From Lentimicrobiaceae bacterium (GTDB lineage Bacteria > Bacteroidota > Bacteroidia > Bacteroidales > JALOCA01): DNA of 8,926 nucleotides. Each line of letters opens with the position of its first letter. Positions within the stretch are counted from its first letter, which is position 1. The position numbers and the translations under genes were made by a program. Below, one piece after another: positions 1-6,336 of this stretch. Under the pieces are notes generated by a model. The model worked only from the letters and a program-made list of their open reading frames with translations, was not told the origin of the DNA and did not search any database. Location of the stretch: NCBI GenBank assembly GCA_023227965.1, contig JALOCA010000065.1, forward strand, positions 1-8,926, read 5' to 3'.

Positions 1-750
1 CTGGAGCTGCACGAAGCCGCGGTTGCGGGCGCCATCCTGCACGTTGTGCGGGTTGTGGCATTCGGTACAGGTGAACCAGCGCTTCTTGCCGGTGCTGGTG
101 AAATTGCCGATGCGCTTGCCATGGATACCGTCACGCCAGTCGCGCATCTTGTCGCCGTGACACTTGCCGCAGAGCAGTTGCGGCTGATCGATGCTGACCG
201 CATCGCCGTAGTTGTCCACCAGCATGTTGCGCTTGGTCGTGTGGTGGCAATCGAGACACCAGATGCGGCCGCGACCGTGTTGCAGGTCCTTGGCGTCCGG
301 CAGCAGGCCTTCCATGGTCGGGATCGGTACCGGCTTCTTGTCCTTCGGCAGTTTTGGCGGATTGAACGCGGGTCCGACGCCGTTGTGGCAGGCCGTCGCG
401 CACATCGGCAGGATGGCCAGCTTCTCGGAGCGCGGCTTGACGACTGCGTGCCCTTCCGGGATTTTTTCCAGTCCCGGCATCTTGCCCATCGGCACTGTGC
501 CGTCGTAGGGATCGCCGTACCAGAGCGCCGCACCGGTCTTCGGCGAGCACTTGACGTTGGGCCAGCCGGGCTTGATGTCGCGCTTGGTGACTTCCGACGC
601 GCCCTTGCGGCTTTCGAAGCAGACGGTTTCCTGCGGCGGCTGCGCCGCGGGTGCCTGCGCCGCCGCAGCCTTTTGGTCCTGCGCCAGTGCGGAAGTCATC
701 ATCCCGCAGCAGAAGGCGAGGATCATCGTGTGGAATGCAAGTTTTTTCAT
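1..750 (-). CDS. Multihaem c-type cytochrome, periplasmic electron carrier (partial, C-terminus beyond the left edge)
   Basis: The visible 250 residues begin with a signal peptide (MKK, hydrophobic stretch to about residue 21, ALA-Q cleavage site near 23), then an Ala/Pro/Gln linker and haem-binding motifs. Three are canonical CXXCH: CLDCH at 165-169, CGKCH at 194-198 and CTECH at 228-232. One is CX3CH (CATACH, 117-122). Histidines at 101, 158, 170, 210 and 235 are possible distal ligands. The frame is still open at base 1, so more haems may follow. It is the third gene of the operon, starting about 10 bases after the NrfD stop, and probably carries electrons between the membrane complex and a periplasmic partner. 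I chose ATG 750 because a GAG lies 9 bases upstream and MKK starts a normal signal peptide; ATG 759 (three residues longer) is possible. It cannot be assigned to a named cytochrome family from sequence alone. Confidence 0.9.
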   Translation of the reverse strand, partial: MKKLAFHTMILAFCCGMMTSALAQDQKAAAAQAPAAQPPQETVCFESRKGASEVTKRDIKPGWPNVKCSPKTGAALWYGDPYDGTVPMGKMPGLEKIPEGHAVVKPRSEKLAILPMCATACHNGVGPAFNPPKLPKDKKPVPIPTMEGLLPDAKDLQHGRGRIWCLDCHHTTKRNMLVDNYGDAVSIDQPQLLCGKCHGDKMRDWRDGIHGKRIGNFTSTGKKRWFTCTECHNPHNVQDGARNRGFVQLQ

Positions 751-760
751 GGTCGTCATC

Positions 761-1984
761 TCACTTCGCCGCGACGGCCTGGCTGCCGTACTTGATATCG
801 CCCAGCATGATGCCGATGGCGCCCTTGAGCAGAATGGTCAGGATGAAGAAACCGAAGGCCCAGATGCCCAGCACCATCAGCCACTCGACGAAGCTCGGGT
901 GGTACTCGGTGACTTCGCCGATCGGCGAGGGGATGTAGCCGGGGACGATCAGGCCCATGCCCTTCTCGATCCAGATGCCGGCAAAGGCCATCACGCAGGG
1001 GATTTGCAGCTTGTTGAAGTCATTGCGGAACGACGGCATGAAGAACATCACGAACGCGCATATCATCAGCACCACCGAACTCCAGAACCACGGCACCAGC
1101 CCGGTGAGGCCGTGCAGGCCGAACATCAGGTAGTAGAGGCCGTTGGCATGCTCGGTGCGGGCGTAGAGCTCGACCACGACTTCCGACAGGGTCAGGAAGA
1201 TGGCGATGCCCAGGCAGAACTGGACGATCGTGGTGAGCAGCTTGATCGCGCTGTCATCGACCCAGAACCTGGTGTTCTTGCGGATGACCAGGAAGATCAG
1301 GATGATCAGTGCCGGGCCGGCCGCGAAGGCGGTGGCGATGAAGCGGATCGGCATCATGCTGTGGAACCACATCGGGCGCGCCGGGTTGTTGGCCATCAGG
1401 AAAGCCGTCACGGTGTGGATCGACAGCGCCCAGGCAATGGCGACATAAACCAGGGGGATGAACCATTTCCTGTTGATCGGGTTGCCGGTGTACTTGCACC
1501 ACAGGTAGTAGAAGCCGCAGATGAAGTTGAGGATCAGGTAGCCGTTGAGCACCATCACGTCCCAGCCCAGCATCGAGGAGAAACTGTAGATGCCCCAGGG
1601 CGGAATCATGTGCCACAGGCGGTCGGGCCGGCCCATGTGGGCGAAGACAAACACCATCACCATGATCACCGCCGAGATGGCCAGCATCTCGCCCAGCACG
1701 GCCACCTTGTGCATGCCTTCGTGATGATAGACGTAGGCCGGGAAGACGATGGTCACCGCCCCGGCCGCCACGCCCACCAGGAACACCAGGTTGGCCAGGT
1801 ACAGGCCGTCGCTGATCTGGCTGGTCATGCCGGTGACGATCAGGCCGTCGGTGTTCTGCAGGTAGAACACGTAGAGCATGGCGAGGATGAAGGCGGAAAG
1901 AACGCCCATCCAGGCGTAGAACTTGGTGCCGCCCTTGAGGATGTAGCGGGTGTAGTCGGTAGTGAAGCTGATCAGTTGTTGCAC
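761..1984 (-). CDS. NrfD/PsrC/DsrP-family integral membrane subunit (quinone-interacting)
   Basis: This 407-residue protein is strongly hydrophobic, with about ten predicted membrane helices (roughly 23-42, 61-86, 94-116, 134-160, 174-197, 212-235, 247-270, 285-316, 327-349, 366-390). Family marks are the GVAAGAV stretch (71-77), HMGRPDRLW (116-124) and, near the C-terminus, PGYIPSPIGEVTEY (348-361), which resembles DsrP-type subunits. NrfD-family proteins anchor an iron-sulfur subunit to the membrane and exchange electrons with quinones. The start is GTG at 1984, supported by GGAG six bases upstream; that site directly follows the stop codon of the iron-sulfur gene, 10 bases away. The cytochrome gene follows almost without a gap, so the three genes are very probably one operon. 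Whether it oxidises quinol or reduces quinone cannot be read from the sequence. Confidence 0.93.
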   Translation of the reverse strand: MQQLISFTTDYTRYILKGGTKFYAWMGVLSAFILAMLYVFYLQNTDGLIVTGMTSQISDGLYLANLVFLVGVAAGAVTIVFPAYVYHHEGMHKVAVLGEMLAISAVIMVMVFVFAHMGRPDRLWHMIPPWGIYSFSSMLGWDVMVLNGYLILNFICGFYYLWCKYTGNPINRKWFIPLVYVAIAWALSIHTVTAFLMANNPARPMWFHSMMPIRFIATAFAAGPALIILIFLVIRKNTRFWVDDSAIKLLTTIVQFCLGIAIFLTLSEVVVELYARTEHANGLYYLMFGLHGLTGLVPWFWSSVVLMICAFVMFFMPSFRNDFNKLQIPCVMAFAGIWIEKGMGLIVPGYIPSPIGEVTEYHPSFVEWLMVLGIWAFGFFILTILLKGAIGIMLGDIKYGSQAVAAK

Positions 1985-1994
1985 GGCCGGCTCC

Positions 1995-3086
1995 TCAATC
2001 GTAGAAGTAGAAGAATTTCGGGAAGGTGTTGAGTTCCGCCTTGAGGCGGAACACGTTCTTCCGGGCCAGGATCAGGCTCACTTCGCTTTCCGGGTCGAGC
2101 AGGTTGCCGAACTTGCGGGCGCCGACCGGGCAGACCTCGACGCAGGCCGGATAGCGGTCGTGGCGGGTGCGTTGCAGGCACCAGTGGCACTTCTCGACGA
2201 CGCCGCGCATGCGCGGACGGTTGCCCAGATAATGCGTGACCGGGTTCATCTCTTGCTTCGGCAGCACCGGCGTGGTGAGGTTGAAGCGGCGCGCCCAGTA
2301 GGGGCAGGCGTTCATGCACATCTTGCAGCCGATACACCAGTTGTAGTCGATCACCACCGGGCCGTCGGCCTCGCGGTAGGTCGTGCGCACCGGGCAGACC
2401 TTGACGCAGGGCGGCTTCTCGCACTGCATGCAGGCGATCGGCATGTAGGTGGCGTCCTTTTCCGGAACGGCCTCGGGGTTGTAGTGGTACTGGCCTTCCA
2501 GCACCTGGCCGGCCGGGGTGTAGGCGTTGCCGCCGACCTGGATGCCGAGGCCCTCGGGATAGCCGTGATTCATCTTGTCCTTGGAGAACTCGCCGCGCTC
2601 CATGCGCAGCACCTGGATCCACTCGATCTTTTCCCCGGGCCGCGTGCCGCGCGACTGGTTGTTCTCCTCGACGCAGGCGTGGACGCAGCGGCGGCAGCCG
2701 ATGCACTTCCTGACGTTCAGGGCGTAGCCCATGAGCACGCCCGGCTGCGGCCCCGTGGTATCGACGCTGACCTTCTTGCCGTACTCGGACGAGTAGCGCC
2801 GTTCAAGCCGGGTGCGGGCCTCGGCTTTTTCCTCGTCCGTCATCAGGCGGTAGTTCTTCTGGAAATGCTCGGCCCACTCGGTGGAGGCCTTGGCATCGTC
2901 GGACATCGTCATCAGCGCCGCAGAACCCATCAGCGCAGACACGCTGAGCATTCCGCCGCCTTTCAGGAAATCGCGGCGCGAGGTCGTCAGGCCAGGTGCG
3001 GAGGGGTCTGCCGACGCGGGTTGCGCAGCACATTCGGATGACCGCTCCCGGTCGGGATCGGCAGCAGGTTTCTCGTTAAGGGCCAA
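1995..3086 (-). CDS. Tat-exported 4x[4Fe-4S] ferredoxin-like subunit (NrfC/DsrO type)
   Basis: The protein has 363 residues from the start chosen here. A twin-arginine motif SRRDFLK (36-42) followed by a hydrophobic stretch (about 43-61) marks Tat export, as expected for a periplasmic iron-sulfur subunit folded before transport. Sixteen cysteines fall in four groups: 128/131/134/138, 219/222/227/231, 251/254/257/261 and 300/303/315/319, the set needed for four [4Fe-4S] clusters in NrfC, PsrB and DsrO proteins. It should relay electrons between the NrfD subunit and the multihaem cytochrome. The frame is open upstream to an ATG at 3197, but that gives an implausible N-terminus. TTG 3086 has GGAGA at 3093-3097, seven bases away, and lies downstream of the FNR-type promoter; I prefer it. 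The N-region before the Tat motif (35 residues) is still long for this family. Confidence 0.92.
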   Translation of the reverse strand: MALNEKPAADPDRERSSECAAQPASADPSAPGLTTSRRDFLKGGGMLSVSALMGSAALMTMSDDAKASTEWAEHFQKNYRLMTDEEKAEARTRLERRYSSEYGKKVSVDTTGPQPGVLMGYALNVRKCIGCRRCVHACVEENNQSRGTRPGEKIEWIQVLRMERGEFSKDKMNHGYPEGLGIQVGGNAYTPAGQVLEGQYHYNPEAVPEKDATYMPIACMQCEKPPCVKVCPVRTTYREADGPVVIDYNWCIGCKMCMNACPYWARRFNLTTPVLPKQEMNPVTHYLGNRPRMRGVVEKCHWCLQRTRHDRYPACVEVCPVGARKFGNLLDPESEVSLILARKNVFRLKAELNTFPKFFYFYD

Positions 3087-3092
3087 AATTAT

Positions 3093-3097
3093 TCTCC
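3093..3097 (-). promoter_or_regulatory. Ribosome binding site deciding a TTG start
   Basis: GGAGA on the minus strand, seven bases before TTG 3086. It is the only good Shine-Dalgarno match near the N-terminus of the Tat iron-sulfur gene and is the reason for choosing a TTG start over the upstream ATG at 3197. Confidence 0.6.
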
Positions 3098-3220
3098 AAG
3101 ACAGGGAAATAAGCGTAGTCGAGTCTTCAATGGACGAAGAAGCTGTCGTCGGCCCGCAAACCAATCGAAACCGATGGCAGCTGAGCCCATAAGACAACAG
3201 GCGGTCGACTATTTATGGCT

Positions 3221-3226
3221 ATCCTA
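3221..3226 (-). promoter_or_regulatory. Probable -10 element of the FNR-dependent promoter
   Basis: TAGGAT on the minus strand matches TATAAT at four of six positions. Its distance from the FNR box puts the box centre near -41, the arrangement of class II FNR-activated promoters. The transcript would start near 3213-3214, giving a leader of about 127 bases before TTG 3086. An overlapping AATAAT (3226-3231) is a better hexamer match but gives a worse distance to the box. Confidence 0.5.
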
Positions 3227-3247
3227 TTATTTGGGGACAAGAGTGTC

Positions 3248-3261
3248 TTGATATGAATCAA
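3248..3261. promoter_or_regulatory. FNR/ANR (CRP-FNR family) binding site
   Basis: TTGAT-ATGA-ATCAA is a perfect match to the FNR consensus TTGAT-N4-ATCAA, and the symmetry extends one base outward on each side (C...G). It lies between the end of dusC and the start of the iron-sulfur gene. The only genes it can drive nearby are the three minus-strand respiratory genes. FNR-type regulators bind such sites when oxygen is scarce. A Dnr-like nitric oxide sensor or another family member uses almost the same sequence and cannot be excluded. Confidence 0.8.
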
Positions 3262-3368
3262 GTTCACTAAACTTCGGGTAGATGATCGGTCGTTAACTAC
3301 GCGTTTTTGCCGGCCATCGCCGACCATTGCCGCGATCGCAGCGCTGCCGCGCTGCAAGCGGTCGCTGC

Positions 3369-4343
3369 CTAGGCCGGCAAGGGCAGGCCGGAGCGCTGCA
3401 GCGCCAGACTGATCTCCGGCGCGCGGCGCAGTTCGCGTATCTCGCCATAGAGCGTCGCCGCTTCGGGATAGCTGCGTCGCATCATGCCGAGCCACTGCTT
3501 GAGGCGGCCGGGCGACTGGTGGGGCGGCAGCTTCTGCTGCACCCGCTGCCAGAATTCCGCGATCATGGTTTGCAGTTGTTCCCAATCGCCTGCGTCAGGG
3601 TGTTCCGTCCGGCCCTCGCGGATGCGCCGCGCCAGCAGCGGGTCGGCGACCGCGCCGCGGCCCAGCATGACGTCGGCGCAGCCGGTGGCGGCGCAGATAT
3701 TGAGGTAGTCGGCGACCTTCCACACCTCGCCGTTGGCGATGATCGGCAGCTTCACCGCCTCGCGGATGCGCGCCACCCATTCCCAGCGAACCAGCGGCCG
3801 GTAGCCGTCGGCCTTGGTGCGGGCATGCACCACCAGTTCCTGCATGCCGCCGGCCTCCAGCGCCAGCGCGCAATCAAGCGCGCGGCCGGTGTCCTCGATG
3901 CCGAGGCGCATCTTGGCGGTGACCGGAATCGCCGGCGGTACGGCCGCGCGCACCGCAGTGGCGATGCTGCGCAACAACTCCGGCTCGTCGAGCAACGCCG
4001 CGCCGCCGCGATTGCGATTCACCAGCGGCGTCGGGCAGCCGAAGTTCAGGTCGATGCCGGCCGGATCGAGCAGCGCGAGGTGCGCGGCGTTCTGCGCCAG
4101 CATCGCCGGGTCCGAGCCGAGCAGCTGGATGCGCACCGGCGTGCCGCTTGCCGTGCGCGAGCCGTGCTTCAGCTCGGGGGAGAAGCGCGTGTAGCAGGAG
4201 TGCGGCAGCACGGTGGTGGTGACGCGCACGAACTCGGTGACGCACCAGTCGTAGCCGCCGGCCGAAGTCAGCACCGCGCGCAGCACATCGTCGGCGAGAC
4301 CTTCCATCGGGGCGAGGACGAGTTTGCCCAATGCGCGGCTCAT
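3369..4343 (-). CDS. dusC: tRNA-dihydrouridine synthase, DusC type
   Basis: A 324-residue flavoprotein of the Dus family, which reduces uridine in the tRNA D-loop to dihydrouridine using FMN and NADPH. Visible marks are LAPMEG (10-15) at the FMN-binding start of the TIM barrel, the LNFGCP motif (99-104) with catalytic Cys103, TAKMRLG (142-148), VVHARTKADGY (171-181) and IIANGEVW (201-208). The last segment and the C-terminal RLKQWLGMMRR helix favour DusC (U16) over DusA or DusB. Pro106 stands where many Dus proteins have lysine (GCPSK). The start is ATG 4343; an in-frame GTG at 4379 lies inside the upstream palindromic repeat and would add 12 repeat-derived residues. It follows rlhA by 67 bases and is probably co-transcribed with it. 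Both products modify RNA. Confidence 0.92.
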   Translation of the reverse strand: MSRALGKLVLAPMEGLADDVLRAVLTSAGGYDWCVTEFVRVTTTVLPHSCYTRFSPELKHGSRTASGTPVRIQLLGSDPAMLAQNAAHLALLDPAGIDLNFGCPTPLVNRNRGGAALLDEPELLRSIATAVRAAVPPAIPVTAKMRLGIEDTGRALDCALALEAGGMQELVVHARTKADGYRPLVRWEWVARIREAVKLPIIANGEVWKVADYLNICAATGCADVMLGRGAVADPLLARRIREGRTEHPDAGDWEQLQTMIAEFWQRVQQKLPPHQSPGRLKQWLGMMRRSYPEAATLYGEIRELRRAPEISLALQRSGLPLPA

Positions 4344-4346
4344 CGC

Positions 4347-4400
4347 CGTTGCCTGCCCGCGAAGCGGAATCCCAGGCACGCAGAGCGAGCCGGCGCCGAC
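4347..4400. repeat. 54-bp palindromic repeat, copy 1 (rlhA-dusC spacer)
   Basis: This copy aligns without gaps to 5818-5871. The first 41 positions differ at one base (a/t at 4369), followed by a diverged 6-base stretch and a shared CGCCGAC. It can fold: TGCCTG (4350-4355) pairs with CAGGCA (4373-4378), and inside that CCGC (4357-4360) pairs with GCGG (4364-4367) around a GAA loop. It takes up 54 of the 67 bases between the rlhA stop and the dusC ATG. It is open in the dusC frame. The structure is REP-like, but no known REP family is assigned. Confidence 0.85.
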
Positions 4401-4410
4401 ATTCTCAATG

Positions 4411-6336
4411 TCAATGCGCGACCGGAAGGATGCTGATCTGCCGGCCCTTCTTCAGCTTGCCGATGACGTGCATTTCGCACTTCTTGCAGTCGAAGCGCAG
4501 GGTGAGCTTTTCCTTGCCATTGACCAGCGTCATCGGGTCGGGGCGGATGCCCTTCACTTCCTTCGGGCAGAGGTTGTAGCTGTGGCGCAGGCAGTGGCGC
4601 GTGATCATCAGCGAGACCTCGCCCTTTTCGGCGTTGGTCTCGTAGGCCTCGGCGATCACGGTCACGCCGTGCTTTTCATAGAAGGTGCGGGCCGCGCTGT
4701 TGAGCACGTTGGCCAGATAGCTCAGTTCGTTTTCCGGAAAACTCGGCGCTGGTAAGACGGCGATTCGGCGCGACGGACGCTCGCAGGCGGCGACGCGCGC
4801 GGCTTCGAGGGCGGCGACGGCATCGCGGCGCAGGCCGTTTATCGCCGAGGCTGGCAGGAACCAGGGCTGGGAGAGGTCGAGCGAAATCTCTCGCGCCTCG
4901 AAGATCGTGTTGCCCAGCTTGCCGAGGTTCTCGCGCAGGCCGGCGAAGGCGCGCTCGGCGTTCTTCGCGAGCTCATGGGCGTGGGGCAGGGCGGCGCTCG
5001 CCGCGATGCCGTCTTCATCGGTCAGCGTCAGCGCGAAGCCGTCCGCTGTTTCGCCCAACTGCAAGTGCACATCGATGCGCCGTTCGGCGGATTTCTTCTC
5101 CAGCGCGCGCTCGAATTCCTGGTCGCGGTTGCGGTAGAGCGCGGTGCCGACGGCGATATCGTCCGGCATTTCGTTGGGGAACAGGCGCGCGCCGTCGGCG
5201 CGGTTGATGCGCAGGCCGACCAGCTCGCGGTGGCTGTCGTAATAGCTGAGGCCGTCGCCGTTGTGCAGCGGCGCGCTGGTTTCCGCCTCGAACCAGTCCG
5301 GCCCGATGCGCGTGACCTCGCCGACCAGTTCGCCGGAGAACTTCGGCGTATCGAAGGCGCCGATGTCGGGCTTGCGCTCATTGACGAAGTAATCCGTGGC
5401 GCCGCGGTTGAAGGTCTTTTCCGGGCGCGGCGTGAATGCGTAAGTACAGCGCCCCGACGAAGCGCGCCGGTAGCCGGGCGAGCGCTCGAGGAATTCGTCG
5501 AGCAGCGTGCGGTAGTGCGCCGTGATGTTCTTGACGTAGGAAAGGTCCTTCAGCCGCCCCTCGATCTTGAAGGAACGGATGCCGGCCTCGATCAGCGCGC
5601 GCAGGTTGGCGCTCTGGTCGTTGTCCTTCATCGACAGCAGGTGCTTGTCGTGGGCGACGATGCGGCCGGCCTCGTCTTCCAGCGTGTAGGGCAGGCGGCA
5701 GGCCTGCGAGCATTCGCCGCGATTGGCGCTGCGCCCGGTGTGGGCGTGGCTGATGTAGCACTGGCCGCTGTAGGCCACGCACAGCGCGCCGTGGATGAAG
5801 AATTCGAGCGTTGCCGGCGTTGCCTGCCCGCGAAGCGGATTCCCAGGCACGCAGAGCGGAGCAGCGCCGACTCTCAGCCCCTCGTCGATCTTCGCGATCT
5901 CCTTCAGCGTCAGTTCCCGCGCCAGCACGATCTGCGAGAAGCCGACGTCCTGCAGGAAGCGCGCCTTGGCCGGCGTGCGGATGTCGGTCTGCGTGCTCGC
6001 GTGCAACTGGATCGGCGGCAGGTCGAGTTCGAGCAGGCCCATGTCCTGCACGATCAGCGCATCGGCGCCCGCCTCGTAGAACTGCCAGACCAGGCGCCGC
6101 GCTTCGTCCAGCTCGTCGTCGCGCAGGATGGTGTTCAGCGTGACGAACACCTTGGCGTGATAGCGGCGCGCGTGGGCCGCCAGCCGCTCGATGTCCGCGA
6201 TGCTGTTGCCGGCATTGGCCCGCGCGCCGAAGGCCGGCCCGCCGATATACACCGCGTCGGCGCCATGCGTAATCGCCTCGATGCCGAAATCGGCATTCTT
6301 GGCGGGGGCGAGCAGTTCGAGGACGGGGGAAGTCAT
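4411..6336 (-). CDS. rlhA: U32-family RNA hydroxylase, RlhA (YdcP) type
   Basis: The 641-residue product belongs to the peptidase U32 family. Length and the segments SMKDNDQSANLRALIEAG, SFKIEGRLKDLSYVKNITAH and PEKTFNRGATDYFVN resemble E. coli RlhA, which hydroxylates C2501 of 23S rRNA, rather than the shorter TrhP. The cysteines C186, C193, C209 and C213 give CX6CX15CX3C, the spacing that binds [4Fe-4S] in the related UbiU/UbiV proteins. A middle region (about 380-500) fits the DUF3656 domain found in RlhA-type members. Residues 156-173 are encoded exactly by a palindromic repeat, in frame, 12 residues before C186. ATG 6336 overlaps the stop of the ATPase gene as ATGA, suggesting translational coupling. 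Protease activity, once assumed for U32 proteins, is unlikely. Confidence 0.9.
   Translation of the reverse strand: MTSPVLELLAPAKNADFGIEAITHGADAVYIGGPAFGARANAGNSIADIERLAAHARRYHAKVFVTLNTILRDDELDEARRLVWQFYEAGADALIVQDMGLLELDLPPIQLHASTQTDIRTPAKARFLQDVGFSQIVLARELTLKEIAKIDEGLRVGAAPLCVPGNPLRGQATPATLEFFIHGALCVAYSGQCYISHAHTGRSANRGECSQACRLPYTLEDEAGRIVAHDKHLLSMKDNDQSANLRALIEAGIRSFKIEGRLKDLSYVKNITAHYRTLLDEFLERSPGYRRASSGRCTYAFTPRPEKTFNRGATDYFVNERKPDIGAFDTPKFSGELVGEVTRIGPDWFEAETSAPLHNGDGLSYYDSHRELVGLRINRADGARLFPNEMPDDIAVGTALYRNRDQEFERALEKKSAERRIDVHLQLGETADGFALTLTDEDGIAASAALPHAHELAKNAERAFAGLRENLGKLGNTIFEAREISLDLSQPWFLPASAINGLRRDAVAALEAARVAACERPSRRIAVLPAPSFPENELSYLANVLNSAARTFYEKHGVTVIAEAYETNAEKGEVSLMITRHCLRHSYNLCPKEVKGIRPDPMTLVNGKEKLTLRFDCKKCEMHVIGKLKKGRQISILPVAH
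5818..5871. repeat. 54-bp palindromic repeat, copy 2 (in frame inside rlhA)
   Basis: Second copy of the element at 4347-4400, in the same orientation 1471 bases away. Stem arms are TGCCTG (5821-5826) and CAGGCA (5844-5849). It contributes 18 codons (VGAAPLCVPGNPLRGQAT) to rlhA without shifting the frame. Just outside it, CGTTGCC (5809-5815) repeats the CGTTGCC (5818-5824) at its own edge, which may be a trace of insertion or chance. Confidence 0.85.

Noticed and set aside
551..2032. Long plus-strand reading frame (493 codons), rich in His, Asp and Gln
   Set aside because: It lies opposite the NrfD and cytochrome genes, has no recognisable domain, and its composition is typical of an antisense frame in high-GC DNA. 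The same applies to the other long plus-strand frames at 46-795, 1962-3041, 3327-4436, 4975-6420 and 6462-7490.
3087..3197. N-terminal extension of the iron-sulfur gene to an ATG at 3197
   Set aside because: It would put 72 residues before the Tat motif, has no clear ribosome binding site, and TTG 3086 has a well-placed GGAGA.
3307..3380. 9-bp inverted repeat TTGCCGGCC/GGCCGGCAA at the end of dusC, with an inner hairpin at 3338-3355, as a terminator
   Set aside because: The arms are 56 bases apart, the inner stem is only 6 bp, and no T-run follows on the minus strand. It may be a weak structure but does not support a terminator call.
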